In this document: positions 35,260-44,764 of the stretch, piece by piece
Numbering within the stretch: the first letter of the stretch is position 1
How the letters are laid out: every line of letters starts with the position of its first letter
Assembly: GCF_030131845.1 (NCBI RefSeq)
Contig: NZ_JASKYM010000006.1
Span: 1 to 64,000, forward strand
Direction: 5' to 3'
DNA length: 64,000 nucleotides
Source of the DNA: Romboutsia sedimentorum
GTDB lineage: Bacteria > Bacillota > Clostridia > Peptostreptococcales > Peptostreptococcaceae
Notes under the pieces: model-generated
What the model saw: the letters and a program-made list of their open reading frames with translations, nothing else
Databases searched by the model: none
Told to the model about the DNA's origin: nothing
Made by a program: the position numbers and the translations under genes

Positions 35260-37029
35260 TTATATTAAATTATATCTTTGTAATAGTTCCTCAACTATAG
35301 TTCCTGAAATTTCTTTCATAACTGGTTCTAATTTAGCTCTAATTTCTAATGGCAATTTGATATCTGTCAGTTTTTTTCCATCCATCATCTTAGCAGTTGA
35401 ATCAAGCAATACCCTAACATCATAACAAGAACCAAATACTTCAGGAACTCCACGGTCAATATCAAGCAATGTATATACAGACTCCATAGCAGTTCTTACA
35501 GAATACTCTGTTGTAAATACAGTATCACGAACAGTATCCGCAAATTGACCAATAAATGCAAAATTAACACTTTTTTCTGGTACTACTTTTGGTCTATCTC
35601 CAGATGTTCTTGGCATAAAAAATGCAGTAACATATGGCATCATACAAGGAACACAATGAGTAGAATTCTTTGCCATATCAGGAATTTGATCTACTGGAAC
35701 TCCTAAATGATATAGCCATTCTTGAGTAATTTCATAACCTGTGCACTCTCTCATTGGTTTTTTTATAAAATCTCCATCAACATTAGTAAATAATCCGTAA
35801 ACCCATACAACAAGTTGATTATCTGGTTGAGATTTAAAATGTGGTTGTCTATTCAAAGTGTAGCTCATTAGCCAAGATGAGTCTTTAACTGTAACAATAC
35901 CACCTGTAACAACTTTTCCACTAAATGGATTACGCTTACATACTTTTTCTATATATGGTGGAATTCTATTATCTAAAGTAGTTATAGTAGCAGATTCCCA
36001 ATTAGTTGCATTTGTATTAGTACAGAATTTATCAGGTCTACCAAAAGAAGGATCTTGTGTAGAAATATTTCTCCAAAGTTTCCAACAACCACCTTCATCA
36101 GTATTTAAAGTTGGAGCATGATTATCATCACCCAAAGTTGAATTTTCTGTACAGCTACCATTTGTAATAAATACTAAGTCATCTTCTACTAAATCAATAG
36201 TTTCTTCTTTTCCATCTTTAATACAAACAATTTGTTTTGCTATTTTTTTATCTTCTGTTATTTCAAATCTTACATTAGTAACAGTTGTATTGTACTGGAA
36301 GTGAACTCCATTAGACTCTAGATATTTAATCATTGGTAAAATCAATGATTCATATTGATTGTATTTTGTGAATTTTAAAGTTGAAAAATCAGGAAGACCA
36401 CCAATATGATGAATAAATCTTTGAATATAACGCTTCACTTCAAGCGCACTATGCCACTCTTCAAAGGCAAACATAGTTCTCCAATATAGCCAGAAGTTTG
36501 ATTCAAAGAATTCTTCTGTAAATACATCTTCAATTTTTTTATCATACAAATCTTTCTCTCTTGTCATAAATAATTTTATTATTTCCATAGATGCTTTATC
36601 TGTTAATGTAAACTTACCATCTGTGTGAGCATCTTCTCCACAATTAACTGTAGCCCTCATTAAAGAATAATTTGGATCTTTTTTATTTAACCAATAATAT
36701 TCATCTAATACAGAAACTCCTTCAGTCTCTATTGAAGGTATTGATCTAAATAAATCCCATAAACATTCGAAATGGTTTTCCATTTCACGCCCACCACGAA
36801 TAATAAATCCCTTTTGAGCATCATTAATTCCATCACAAGCACCACCTGCTATATCCATTTCTTCTAAGATATGAATATGTTCGCCTTTCATCTGACCATC
36901 ACGAACTAAAAAACATGCAGCAGCTAAAGATGCTAAACCAGCTCCAACTAAATATGCTGATTTTCTATCTACACCTTCTGGTTTTTGTGGACGTGCAAAT
37001 GCTTCATAATTTCCATTGCTATAATACAT
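35260..37029 (-). CDS. ohyA: Oleate hydratase (FAD-dependent fatty acid hydratase)
   Basis: 589 residues, the usual family length. FAD-binding Rossmann motif AYLVGAGLASLAAACFLVRD, then the family-specific HILEEMDIAGGACDG and GFIIRGGREMENHFECLWDL, and YWRTMFAFEEWHSA. The enzyme adds water to the 9,10 double bond of unsaturated fatty acids to give 10-hydroxy acids, detoxifying host or milieu fatty acids at the membrane face. GGGGGA precedes the start. A TetR-family regulator lies immediately upstream in the same direction with its own terminator. No frame damage seen. Confidence 0.95.
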   Translation of the reverse strand: MYYSNGNYEAFARPQKPEGVDRKSAYLVGAGLASLAAACFLVRDGQMKGEHIHILEEMDIAGGACDGINDAQKGFIIRGGREMENHFECLWDLFRSIPSIETEGVSVLDEYYWLNKKDPNYSLMRATVNCGEDAHTDGKFTLTDKASMEIIKLFMTREKDLYDKKIEDVFTEEFFESNFWLYWRTMFAFEEWHSALEVKRYIQRFIHHIGGLPDFSTLKFTKYNQYESLILPMIKYLESNGVHFQYNTTVTNVRFEITEDKKIAKQIVCIKDGKEETIDLVEDDLVFITNGSCTENSTLGDDNHAPTLNTDEGGCWKLWRNISTQDPSFGRPDKFCTNTNATNWESATITTLDNRIPPYIEKVCKRNPFSGKVVTGGIVTVKDSSWLMSYTLNRQPHFKSQPDNQLVVWVYGLFTNVDGDFIKKPMRECTGYEITQEWLYHLGVPVDQIPDMAKNSTHCVPCMMPYVTAFFMPRTSGDRPKVVPEKSVNFAFIGQFADTVRDTVFTTEYSVRTAMESVYTLLDIDRGVPEVFGSCYDVRVLLDSTAKMMDGKKLTDIKLPLEIRAKLEPVMKEISGTIVEELLQRYNLI

Positions 37030-37180
37030 ATAAAATTATCCCCCTTGTGTAATGTAGTTGTAACATTTGATAGAAAATTTTAGTAATTTATTTATTAATA
37101 TCATATTCTGATTTAAAGTTTTATTGTATAGACAATATCGAAACTATGTAAAAATTTTAAACATAACTATAAATTTGTAA

Positions 37181-37216
37181 AAAAATTAGACAAATAATAA
37201 TATTTGTCTAATTTTT
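37181..37216 (-). terminator. Terminator of the TetR gene
   Basis: Perfect 16-bp stem AAAAATTAGACAAATA with complement, 4-nt loop, 26 bp past the stop; T-rich on both sides. Confidence 0.8.
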
Positions 37217-37241
37217 ATTTCCTATTTATTTTGTAATAACC

Positions 37242-37802
37242 CTATATATCTGTCCTATATTGTTCTAAAGCTCCTTCAATATTTCCACAAATCAATGTGT
37301 TCAACCTACTAATAATATCTACAGGATTTTCTTTCATTCCTTTTTTGATCCAATCAAGCAAAAGTCCTACAAATGCATATTTATAAAAATCTGCAATAAA
37401 TTCCTTGTCCTTTTCCCTAACCGACATACCTTTTGCCTTTTCTTGTACTACTCCCATCAGAAGTAATTGTATTTCATTATATAAATAACGTTCTAGGTAT
37501 TCTCTACTTACAGAATTGAATGTATTTAATACAAAAGATTTATTCTCTAACATATAGTCTAATATCTGTGTGAATCCTTGTTGCCAAGTATCATATGTCT
37601 TTTTACCGTCCAAAGCTCTTGTTGCTTCGTTTGTATAAACCCACTCTAATAAATCATAAATATCCTTAAAATGATAATAGAATGTCTGTCTATTTACTTC
37701 ACAATCCTCTGTAATATCTATGACTTTTATTTTTTCCAAAGGTTTTTGAGCTAACATTTTTTTCAGCGACACAGCCAATGATTTTTTAGTCATTTGAGAC
37801 AT
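37242..37802 (-). CDS. TetR-family regulator (DhaS-like)
   Basis: 186 residues. N-terminal HTH: MLAQKPLEKIKVIDITEDCE then VNRQTFYYHFKDIYDLLEWV, where NRQTFYYHF is the recognition helix. The C-terminal part (YKYAFVGLLLDWIKKGMKEN) fits the TetR_C_8 class seen in DhaS-like proteins. GGGGGGA precedes the first ATG. It lies 213 bp upstream of oleate hydratase in the same direction; regulators of this type often control fatty-acid detoxification genes, so ohyA is its likely target, an inference from position. Confidence 0.88.
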   Translation of the reverse strand: MSQMTKKSLAVSLKKMLAQKPLEKIKVIDITEDCEVNRQTFYYHFKDIYDLLEWVYTNEATRALDGKKTYDTWQQGFTQILDYMLENKSFVLNTFNSVSREYLERYLYNEIQLLLMGVVQEKAKGMSVREKDKEFIADFYKYAFVGLLLDWIKKGMKENPVDIISRLNTLICGNIEGALEQYRTDI

Positions 37803-37947
37803 AAGTATCCCCCCATTATTTTAAACCTGTAAAATTCATCCTAATTAATTTTTTCCATATCTAGATAACTCTTACAATAATAGTATTATATCATATTTTC
37901 TAATACTACTTTACACGCTAATCTCTAAAGAAAATCAATTTAAAGTT

Positions 37948-38008
37948 TCCTGCAAACGTGACATTTTAATAACTTAAGCTAAACAATAATGTCACGTTTG
38001 CAGGACAT
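37948..38008. repeat. Dispersed TGTC...GACA repeat, locus 4 (inverted pair)
   Basis: TCCTGCAAACGTGACA (37948-37963) and TGTCACGTTTGCAGGACAT (37990-38008) are exact inverted copies over 16 bp, separated by 26 bp, so the locus can fold into a long hairpin. It lies between the TetR gene and a two-component operon. Confidence 0.6.
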
Positions 38009-38062
38009 ATCTAATATAATTCCAATATACTTAGAATACTATATAGACTAACCTGTGTATTT

Positions 38063-40087
38063 TTACTGAGCTTTAATAAATACTAACTCTACTTTGAAAA
38101 GGTCTGCATCTATTTGTATGTCAAACTTACCCTTTTGAAGTTCTACTAAATCCTTAGCTATCGCAAGCCCTAATCCACTGCCTTCAGTGTTTCTTGATAA
38201 ATCCCCTCTTTTAAATCGTTCTGTTATTTCATCAGGTTCAAAATTTAATTGATAAGATGATATATTTTTCATATCAACATATACATTTTCACCGTTTTCT
38301 TTAATCTGTATATAAACTCTAGTATTTTCTAAAGAGTACTTAGCAATATTAGTTAATAGATTTTCAAATACTCTATACATTCTTTTTCCATCACAATTTA
38401 TGTAAACCGGATCTTTTGGCAAGTCTATTATTAATTCTAAATTACTCTTTGCTAGTTTTTCTTCATTTTCACCTATACTTTGTTTTAATAATTGACTTAA
38501 ATTTAGTTTTTCAATATTAAGATTTATTGTCCCACTACTAGCCTTACTAGCCTCAAATAAATCTTCTATTAGTACCTTTAACCGCTTTGATTTGTTATCT
38601 AGTATATTTACATAATCATTTAAATATGGTGGCTGTATGTCTTCTTCTTTTTTTATTAAGCCAACATAATTTATTATAGCTGTTAAAGGAGTCTTTAAAT
38701 CATGGCTTACGTTTGTTATAAGCTCACTTTTCATTCTTTCACTTTTTAGCTTTTCATCTATTGCATTGTCTAATCCTTCACTTATATTGTTTATATTTTC
38801 AGCTAAAATAGTAAAACTATCATTTCCTTGTATTTCAATTTTGTAGTCAATTTTTCCATTTTTAATTTCTTGTGCACCTTCCATTATTTTGTTTAAGTAT
38901 ATTAGTTTTTTTATAGTGTAAAAAACTATCATTACTATTAAAATACTGGGCACTGAAACATATACTATAATTACTAGTAATTGATTACCCCAGTACCAAG
39001 TTGTATATATAAGAACTATGCTTAAACATATTATTATAATAGATGCTACTCCTATTAGTATAATTCTAGTTATTAAAGGTATTTTTTTTCTATATTTTTT
39101 AATATTAATAAAAAATTTGTTTAATGATTTAAAAGTCTTTTTTATTAAACTATTTTCAAGTATATCTTTTTTATTTGTAAGTCCTATAAAATTCTCCACC
39201 AAAGCTAAACTCATTAGTACAAATACAGTTTTTATTATAAATGATGGTATATAACTAAATTTAAGATTTGAATAATAGCCCATTATAAATATAATTAATA
39301 AATTTAGTTCTAAAGGTATTTTATTATATAATGATTTTTCTGATTTGAATAATCTTGCTTTGTTTGTTAAGCATAATATTGAAGATATAGCCCCAACTAA
39401 AAATGTAGTTACTGAAACTAAAATTAATTTATTTATTTTATCTTTGTAGTAAACGAAATCATTGTAATCATTTACTAATTCATCATCATAAAAAGATTTA
39501 TCTTTAATATTTTCAATAGGTTTTTTAGGAAGTAAGATATTTATTTTATCAGACGGAATATATGCTCCAAGGAATAATACCTCATCTAACTCAACAATTT
39601 TTTTTTCATTATCTATAGTTTTACTATATAAAGTACCACCATTATTTAGAGCATCAATTTCTATATTACAATAATCATTTTCTTTTGAGTTAAATTCATT
39701 TATATTTTTATATTTTGTATTAGTATAAATCCTATTATTAGATCCATTTTCAATAAATAATTTTGTTTTAGTTATATTTTTTAATGATTCTTTCGCTTTA
39801 TTTGTATCAATCTCATAATATCTCTTATTCTCATAATCTTTTTCTTCTGATATCATTGCACTAATTGAACCAACTATATTCGAAAGAAATTCATTCTCAA
39901 ATTTTTCAGTTTCATATAAATTATCTGAAATTATCTTTTTATCTTTATTAAGCAAGTTTCCTGGTTTTACTGCTTGATATGCTGTCCCAGAAAAAATCTC
40001 CTGTGTATTTATATAAAATAAAGACCATGCTATTGTTGCTATTATCAAAAATACGTATTTTAATTTTTTATTATTTATATTTCTCAC
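38063..40087 (-). CDS. Sensor histidine kinase with multiple membrane helices
   Basis: 674 residues. One N-terminal helix (11-29), an extracellular domain of about 190 residues, then about six helices between 220 and 395, a HAMP-like linker, H-box NVSHDLKTPLTA (H462), N-box FENLLTNIAKYS and ATP-lid GSGLGLAIAK. Kinases of this large build paired with OmpR-type regulators are frequent in clostridia; the signal is unknown. The gene follows its regulator by 18 bp. Confidence 0.88.
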   Translation of the reverse strand: MRNINNKKLKYVFLIIATIAWSLFYINTQEIFSGTAYQAVKPGNLLNKDKKIISDNLYETEKFENEFLSNIVGSISAMISEEKDYENKRYYEIDTNKAKESLKNITKTKLFIENGSNNRIYTNTKYKNINEFNSKENDYCNIEIDALNNGGTLYSKTIDNEKKIVELDEVLFLGAYIPSDKINILLPKKPIENIKDKSFYDDELVNDYNDFVYYKDKINKLILVSVTTFLVGAISSILCLTNKARLFKSEKSLYNKIPLELNLLIIFIMGYYSNLKFSYIPSFIIKTVFVLMSLALVENFIGLTNKKDILENSLIKKTFKSLNKFFINIKKYRKKIPLITRIILIGVASIIIICLSIVLIYTTWYWGNQLLVIIVYVSVPSILIVMIVFYTIKKLIYLNKIMEGAQEIKNGKIDYKIEIQGNDSFTILAENINNISEGLDNAIDEKLKSERMKSELITNVSHDLKTPLTAIINYVGLIKKEEDIQPPYLNDYVNILDNKSKRLKVLIEDLFEASKASSGTINLNIEKLNLSQLLKQSIGENEEKLAKSNLELIIDLPKDPVYINCDGKRMYRVFENLLTNIAKYSLENTRVYIQIKENGENVYVDMKNISSYQLNFEPDEITERFKRGDLSRNTEGSGLGLAIAKDLVELQKGKFDIQIDADLFKVELVFIKAQ

Positions 40088-40105
40088 ATAATCACCCTTT
40101 TAACT

Positions 40106-40801
40106 TTATAATTTTTCCACCTTATAACCAACTCCCCATACAACCTTTAAATATCTCGGCTCCCTAGGATTTATCTCTATCTTTTCTCTTATCCTTCTAA
40201 TATGAACGCTTACCGTATTGTCCGCATTTAGATTGTCTTCTTTCCAAACTCTTTCATAAATATGCTCTATTGAAAATACCTGCCCTTTATTAGCAAGCAA
40301 TAAGTTTAATATTTTAAACTCTATTGGAGTTAATTTGGCACTTTCCCCTTCTACAAAAACTTCTTTTGTATTTACATTTAATGTTAGTTCCCCACTTTTT
40401 AATACCTCACTGTTATTTACATCTTTGTTATTACTCCAGTTAAGATATCTTCTTAGTTGCGATTTTACCCTAGCTATAAGCTCTAGCGGGTTAAAAGGCT
40501 TAGTTATGTAGTCATCAGCTCCTATATTAAGCCCTATTATTTTGTCACTATCTTCACTTTTAGCTGATACTAATATTATTGGTATGCTCTTTTCTTCCCT
40601 TATTTTTATAGTAGCTTTTATACCATCTAATTTAGGCATCATAATATCCATAAGTATTAAGTGTATATCATTATTTACTAATATATCTAAAGCCTGCATA
40701 CCATCGTAAGCTTTAAGTATATTGATTCCTTCATTTCTTAGATAAAGTTCAATAGAGTCTACAATCTCTTTATCATCGTCTACTACAAGTACATTTTTCA
40801 T
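40106..40801 (-). CDS. OmpR-family response regulator
   Basis: 231 residues: receiver with VDDD (7-10), phospho-acceptor D52 in LILMDIMMPKLDG and K in YITKPFNP; winged helix from about 133 with KLTPIEFKILNLLLANKGQV, VSVHIRRIREKIE and VWGVGYKVEK. It forms a two-gene operon with the kinase below. No transporter gene is adjacent, so the regulon cannot be read from context. Confidence 0.93.
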   Translation of the reverse strand: MKNVLVVDDDKEIVDSIELYLRNEGINILKAYDGMQALDILVNNDIHLILMDIMMPKLDGIKATIKIREEKSIPIILVSAKSEDSDKIIGLNIGADDYITKPFNPLELIARVKSQLRRYLNWSNNKDVNNSEVLKSGELTLNVNTKEVFVEGESAKLTPIEFKILNLLLANKGQVFSIEHIYERVWKEDNLNADNTVSVHIRRIREKIEINPREPRYLKVVWGVGYKVEKL

Positions 40802-41153
40802 ATAATTCCCTCAATTCTTTTATTCATCTTTGTTTATTATACACCATTCCTTTCTTGTGTTAAATTTTGTTATATATAGATATTAAAATCAAATTCTTAC
40901 GGAAAAGTTATCATAATTCTTAAGATTTTCTTAACAGTTTTTATATATAATAATGAATAGACTTATAAAGCCTTAAATAACAAAATAAGGCCGTTTAATA
41001 ATAAAACAGCAAGAATCTCTCACAGCTTTATTATTAAACGGCCTATATAAACTAATAAACGAATTTATAGTATTTCTATTGTTACATATCAAATTGAAAC
41101 CATATTACTTACACTTATGTACTAATCAATTAATCACTAGATAATTTATATTT
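40802..41153. other. Intergenic region between two-component operon and rep gene
   Basis: About 350 bp. It holds the promoter region of the two-component operon and, at 40988-41044, a strong hairpin. No gene is seen. Confidence 0.5.
40988..41044. terminator. 18-bp stem hairpin downstream of rep
   Basis: AGGCCGTTTAATAATAAA and exact complement, loop 21 nt, between the rep gene and the upstream region of the response regulator. Probably the rep terminator, although it lacks a T tract and could be a boundary of the replicon. Confidence 0.55.
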
Positions 41154-42323
41154 TTATCTAAACTTATCCTTTTGGCTTTCTAAAAGAATTTTTTCAAGTT
41201 CATCAGGACTATATTGATTAAACGTCTGGTTTATATTATGAAATCTTGTCTTTATAGCAGGAACAGTTTTCTTTTTACTTAAAGACTTAATCTTATTTTC
41301 TAAAGTTTTTTTGAAAAAATTATATGATTTAACTTTAATATTTTCTTCATCGTCTCTTTCTAATGCTATCAAAATTGATTCTTGCAATAATTTTTTATAT
41401 GTATCATCTTTAAAATCATAGTTCATAAAATCATTTTTAAATCGCTCCAATGTAGCTTTAGTAAATAATTTTTTATTTGGTACATAAAACTCTTTTTTAG
41501 ATACTTTATTTTCTTCAATACTTATACATTTTTCTGTATTAGTTGGTTCATCTACATCGTTTATTTTATCTTCACTATCTGTTTTAGGATTGTATATATT
41601 GTTTTTAAAATATACTTTTTTCTCATTATCTAAAATAGTAAATTTAATTTCATCTACTTTTCTTCCATTTTTTATTTCTTCTATACTAACATTCATATTT
41701 CCAAATTGATTGATTTCTTTTATAGCTTGATTTAGAACTCTTTGTTTAAAGTTTTTATATTCAGGATATTTATTCTCAACACCTAATATAAATCTTAATT
41801 GTTCTATCTTAAAGCTCTTAACTATTACTTTTTCTGTTCTACTCCATAACCTTAATAATTCATATAGACGTTGAGAATAAAAGCTCTTAAATCTTGTCAA
41901 TATATCAAGACTTAAAGGAGCATATACAGTATAATCTATCAAATGTTTATATAATCGATCCGCAAGTTTTATCTTAAAGGTCTCTTTATTTACATTGTAT
42001 TCACTACCTGTTATTAAATTATAATCACATTCTATCCTATCCCCATTTTCATTTTTTTCAAACTCAAGAGATGTCTGTTTCAATATTTGTATAGTTTTTT
42101 TTATGTTAGCTAGTGTTCTTTGATTTTTATTAGGTATTAGTCTTTTTAAATCATTTAGCTTAACATGACAACACAGCTCCCCGTTTTTTTCCTTTTGTGT
42201 TGTTAACAAACAATAATAGAATATTCTATTTTGTATAGCTGACACTTCATACGAAGTATGCACCAATTGTTTAGATTGCATTAACAAATCAATGCTATTT
42301 TCATTTGTTCTACTTTCAATCAT
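41154..42323 (-). CDS. Rep_3-family plasmid replication initiator
   Basis: 389 residues from the ATG at 42323, preceded by GGGGGA. Two winged-helix domains characteristic of Rep_3 initiators: LMQSKQLVHTSYEVSAIQNR, IFYYCL (first domain) and FKSFYSQRLYELLRLWSRTE then FKIEQLRFILGVENKYPEYK and NFKQRVLNQAIKEINQF (second). Such proteins bind iterons and start theta replication, and autoregulate. The iteron array lies directly upstream at 42348-42756. This and the primase-like Rep at 5.5 kb are the clearest plasmid signs in the window. Confidence 0.9.
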   Translation of the reverse strand: MIESRTNENSIDLLMQSKQLVHTSYEVSAIQNRIFYYCLLTTQKEKNGELCCHVKLNDLKRLIPNKNQRTLANIKKTIQILKQTSLEFEKNENGDRIECDYNLITGSEYNVNKETFKIKLADRLYKHLIDYTVYAPLSLDILTRFKSFYSQRLYELLRLWSRTEKVIVKSFKIEQLRFILGVENKYPEYKNFKQRVLNQAIKEINQFGNMNVSIEEIKNGRKVDEIKFTILDNEKKVYFKNNIYNPKTDSEDKINDVDEPTNTEKCISIEENKVSKKEFYVPNKKLFTKATLERFKNDFMNYDFKDDTYKKLLQESILIALERDDEENIKVKSYNFFKKTLENKIKSLSKKKTVPAIKTRFHNINQTFNQYSPDELEKILLESQKDKFR

Positions 42324-42347
42324 AATGTCCCCCATAATATATTTAGA

Positions 42348-42756
42348 GGTATCAAATTGTTACCTTTAAATATTTAATACTTAATTTACATCTTAATTAT
42401 AATTAAGTAAAATCTTAAAAGCAACACTTTTTAATATTTGTTGCATTAAAGGTATCAAATTGTTACCTTTAGAGTATCAAATTGTTACCTTTGAGTACTA
42501 AATTGTTACCTTTTCGTATCAAATTGTTACCTTTGAGTACTAAATTGTTACCTTTCGTGCTCTCAACTCCAGTAATACCAACGCATACACGACCTCCTAA
42601 ATACTATTAAATACTATTAAATACTATTTATATACTAAGAAAGATAAGTTTTTACAAAAAACGTATCTACTTCATTCTAAATAACAAATAATTTATTTAC
42701 ATTAAAGTACTAATTAGTTACCTATATTAAACGTATAAAGGTATCAAATTGTTACC
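42348..42756. repeat. Iteron array, putative plasmid origin
   Basis: Seven good copies of (G)GTATCAAATTGTTACC or GTACTAAATTGTTACC: starting 42348, 42451, 42474, 42495, 42516, 42537 and 42740, plus a degenerate copy near 42705. The central five are spaced 21-22 bp, two helical turns. Between them at about 42599-42630 lies an A/T-rich triple repeat (TAAATACTATT), a candidate unwinding region. The array is immediately upstream of the Rep_3 gene: first iteron 25 bp from its start, so it may also autoregulate. Confidence 0.9.
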
Positions 42757-43036
42757 TTTATATGTTTAATATAGATATATGTTTAATATAGAGTCTAAAA
42801 AAGATTCTCAATTAATACATTTATTAAAGAGATCTTTAAATTATAATTTACACTTTTTTTTAATAGATATACAACTTTGAAGTTTAAAATATAAATTATA
42901 ATTTAAATATACCTATAAATCATGCTAAAATACCTCGTAAAATCAATTTAGAAACAAAATAATACAATTAAGGATAAATAGGGTATTTAGTTGTAAAGTA
43001 AGCTTTATAATCGAATCTATAGATTCATATGTTAAT

Positions 43037-43074
43037 AAAAAACTGCCTAACCATTAGTTGGATAAGCAGTTTTT
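43037..43074 (-). terminator. Terminator of the 103-residue gene
   Basis: AAAAACTGCCTAACC / GGATAAGCAGTTTTT stem with small mismatches; closely similar in sequence to the hairpin at 49464-49490. Confidence 0.7.
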
Positions 43075-43088
43075 CTAATCTCTTAGTT

Positions 43089-43400
43089 TTATTTTCTATA
43101 TTTTGAAAAATCAATAACTTTAGCTAAAACTTTCTCTTCTTTTACAATTAGCTCTTCTTTAGCACGTTTTTTTTCTAATCGTTCTTTAAACGCAGATTTA
43201 GCCTTTTCTATTATTTCATTATCTACAACAACTCTTTGAAGGGTTTGTTTGTCTAAATAAGTATGTACTCCATCTTCTTCTGGTAGAACATATTCTATAT
43301 AATCTATCCATAATTCTTCATTACTTAACCTCTTACTATAATACTGAAGATAGTAGTTAATACTACCACTAATCTTTAACCAAAGCTTTTTATTATCCAT
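43089..43400 (-). CDS. Replicon-associated hypothetical protein (103 residues)
   Basis: Charged, helical, no signal or membrane segment. Middle EELWIDYIEYVLPEEDGVHT and YLDK matches the 45-residue protein beside the other Rep gene; the C-terminal half (VVDNEIIEKAKSAFKERLEK and KRAKEELIVKEEKVLAKVID) looks like a long helix or coiled coil. AGGAGG precedes the ATG. It lies about 300 bp beyond the iterons on the side away from Rep. Role unknown; maintenance or copy control is possible from position only. Confidence 0.65.
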   Translation of the reverse strand: MDNKKLWLKISGSINYYLQYYSKRLSNEELWIDYIEYVLPEEDGVHTYLDKQTLQRVVVDNEIIEKAKSAFKERLEKKRAKEELIVKEEKVLAKVIDFSKYRK

Positions 43401-43525
43401 AAAAAAACCTCCTAAAATATAAATTCTACAATCTAAAAATGAAATACGACTAAAATCACCTAATATTAAGAAAATAATAACATTATTCTCTTTTAATATG
43501 CAGTAGATCTAGTTCCTTCAGCATT

Positions 43526-43939
43526 TTATAAATCATTATTGCTTTGTTTCCTTCTCATACCACAAGAGTCAGGCTCTGAATATCTAAAATTAAATTTAGA
43601 GTACAACTTATCTGCTGGTTTTTTAGCAAGTAAAATAATATACGCATCTTCATCTGTATTTCCTTCTAAATAATCATCAATTTCTTTCATAATAATTTTT
43701 CCTATGCCCTTACCTTGATAATCTGGATCTACCATAATATCAGAAATTACATAAGTAATTCCTCTATCTCCTATGATTCTTCCAAATCCAATTAGTTTAT
43801 CATATTCCCATATAGAAACTATAAAAATTGAATTTTCTAAGGCTATCTTAGTATTTAATAATTTCTTTTCTCCCATATTAGTTTTTATTCTTAAATCGAT
43901 ATACTCCTTTGCTGAAGGTACTTCGTATTTTATGTCCAT
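43526..43939 (-). CDS. GNAT-family N-acetyltransferase
   Basis: 137 residues. GNAT core: IIGDRGITYVISDIMVDPDY then QGKGIGKIIMKEIDDYL, where QGKGIG is the acetyl-CoA pyrophosphate loop, and a C-terminal DAYIILLAKKPADKLYSKFN, FRYSEPDSCGMRRK segment. AAGGAGG precedes the ATG. The family acetylates small amines, antibiotics or proteins; substrate unknown. It lies between the replicon and the peptide cluster with no shared operon evident. Confidence 0.85.
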   Translation of the reverse strand: MDIKYEVPSAKEYIDLRIKTNMGEKKLLNTKIALENSIFIVSIWEYDKLIGFGRIIGDRGITYVISDIMVDPDYQGKGIGKIIMKEIDDYLEGNTDEDAYIILLAKKPADKLYSKFNFRYSEPDSCGMRRKQSNNDL

Positions 43940-44035
43940 TTTGTTCCTCCTTATTTATTATTTAATAATATCGTCTTTATTTTAATTTATTCAGCAAACT
44001 TTGTCTAACAATGTTTGAAAGTAGATATACTAAAA

Positions 44036-44073
44036 AACAAGGTGCCCCTGAACGATACAGGAATCACCTTGTT
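44036..44073 (-). terminator. Terminator of the peptide cluster
   Basis: AACAAGGTG / CACCTTGTT outer stem with an inner CCTG...CAGG stem, 30 bp past the last gene of the cluster on the minus strand. Confidence 0.7.
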
Positions 44074-44103
44074 AGTTAGAATGTATATTTTATTTTAAAT
44101 ATA

Positions 44104-44718
44104 TTAATTACTAATATAGAATGTTTTCATTCCATTGTTTTTTATACTACTATTTTTAGGAACTTGGAACAATAATAATATAAATGATAATACATCAACT
44201 GATGCTCCAGCCGAGTTAATAATTGATAAAGTTAAAATAATCATAGGATTTATTCCCACTAAAGTCATTAATAAAGGTACTACAAAAGATAGCATTATAA
44301 AAGGTAGTATTGTTATAATTAAATACCTTCTTTTCTTTATTACTTCTTCTGTATAAACAAATCCTCCCCATAATCTCACTGAAATAAATGTTGACTTTGA
44401 TTTAGTAAAATTAGGAATAAGAATCAAATGAATAACCTCATGAAGTAATGTATATAAATATATATATACTATATATATATACTCGATTGTAAAAGCTATC
44501 TTACCATCATAAACGATAGAATTAGTAATTGTTAATAGGTCTTTATTTATCCATTTCATAAAAAATATACATAAATAAATATTTATAATTGATATTGGTA
44601 ATGATATAAGGGTTGCTGTTATTAAATTTTTAGGTTCTTTTAGTATTTTCCAACCATTATTGATCATTTTATCACTCAAATTAATATCTGCTTTTGGTAT
44701 TTTACTTATATACTTCAT
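44104..44718 (-). CDS. DUF3267-type membrane metallopeptidase
   Basis: 204 residues with four to five hydrophobic segments and the zinc motif HEVIH at 93-97 inside a helix (TLLHEVIHLILIPNF). The following GGFVYTEEVIKKRRYLIITI and late SIINSAGASVDVLSFI (possible third ligand D) plus the ending NNGMKTFYI match the DUF3267 class of putative zincins. It is the last gene of the bacteriocin-like cluster, so leader cleavage, maturation or immunity are candidate roles. It is a second peptidase besides the RRE-fused one. Confidence 0.7.
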   Translation of the reverse strand: MKYISKIPKADINLSDKMINNGWKILKEPKNLITATLISLPISIINIYLCIFFMKWINKDLLTITNSIVYDGKIAFTIEYIYIVYIYLYTLLHEVIHLILIPNFTKSKSTFISVRLWGGFVYTEEVIKKRRYLIITILPFIMLSFVVPLLMTLVGINPMIILTLSIINSAGASVDVLSFILLLFQVPKNSSIKNNGMKTFYISN

Positions 44719-44764
44719 AAAAAATATCCTTTCCTGCCAAAGTACACATATAATGGCCTTACTT

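Noticed and set aside
42348-42756. Iterons as operator sites for a chromosomal regulator
   Set aside because: Regular 21-22 bp spacing, number of copies and adjacency to a Rep_3 gene fit a plasmid origin much better.
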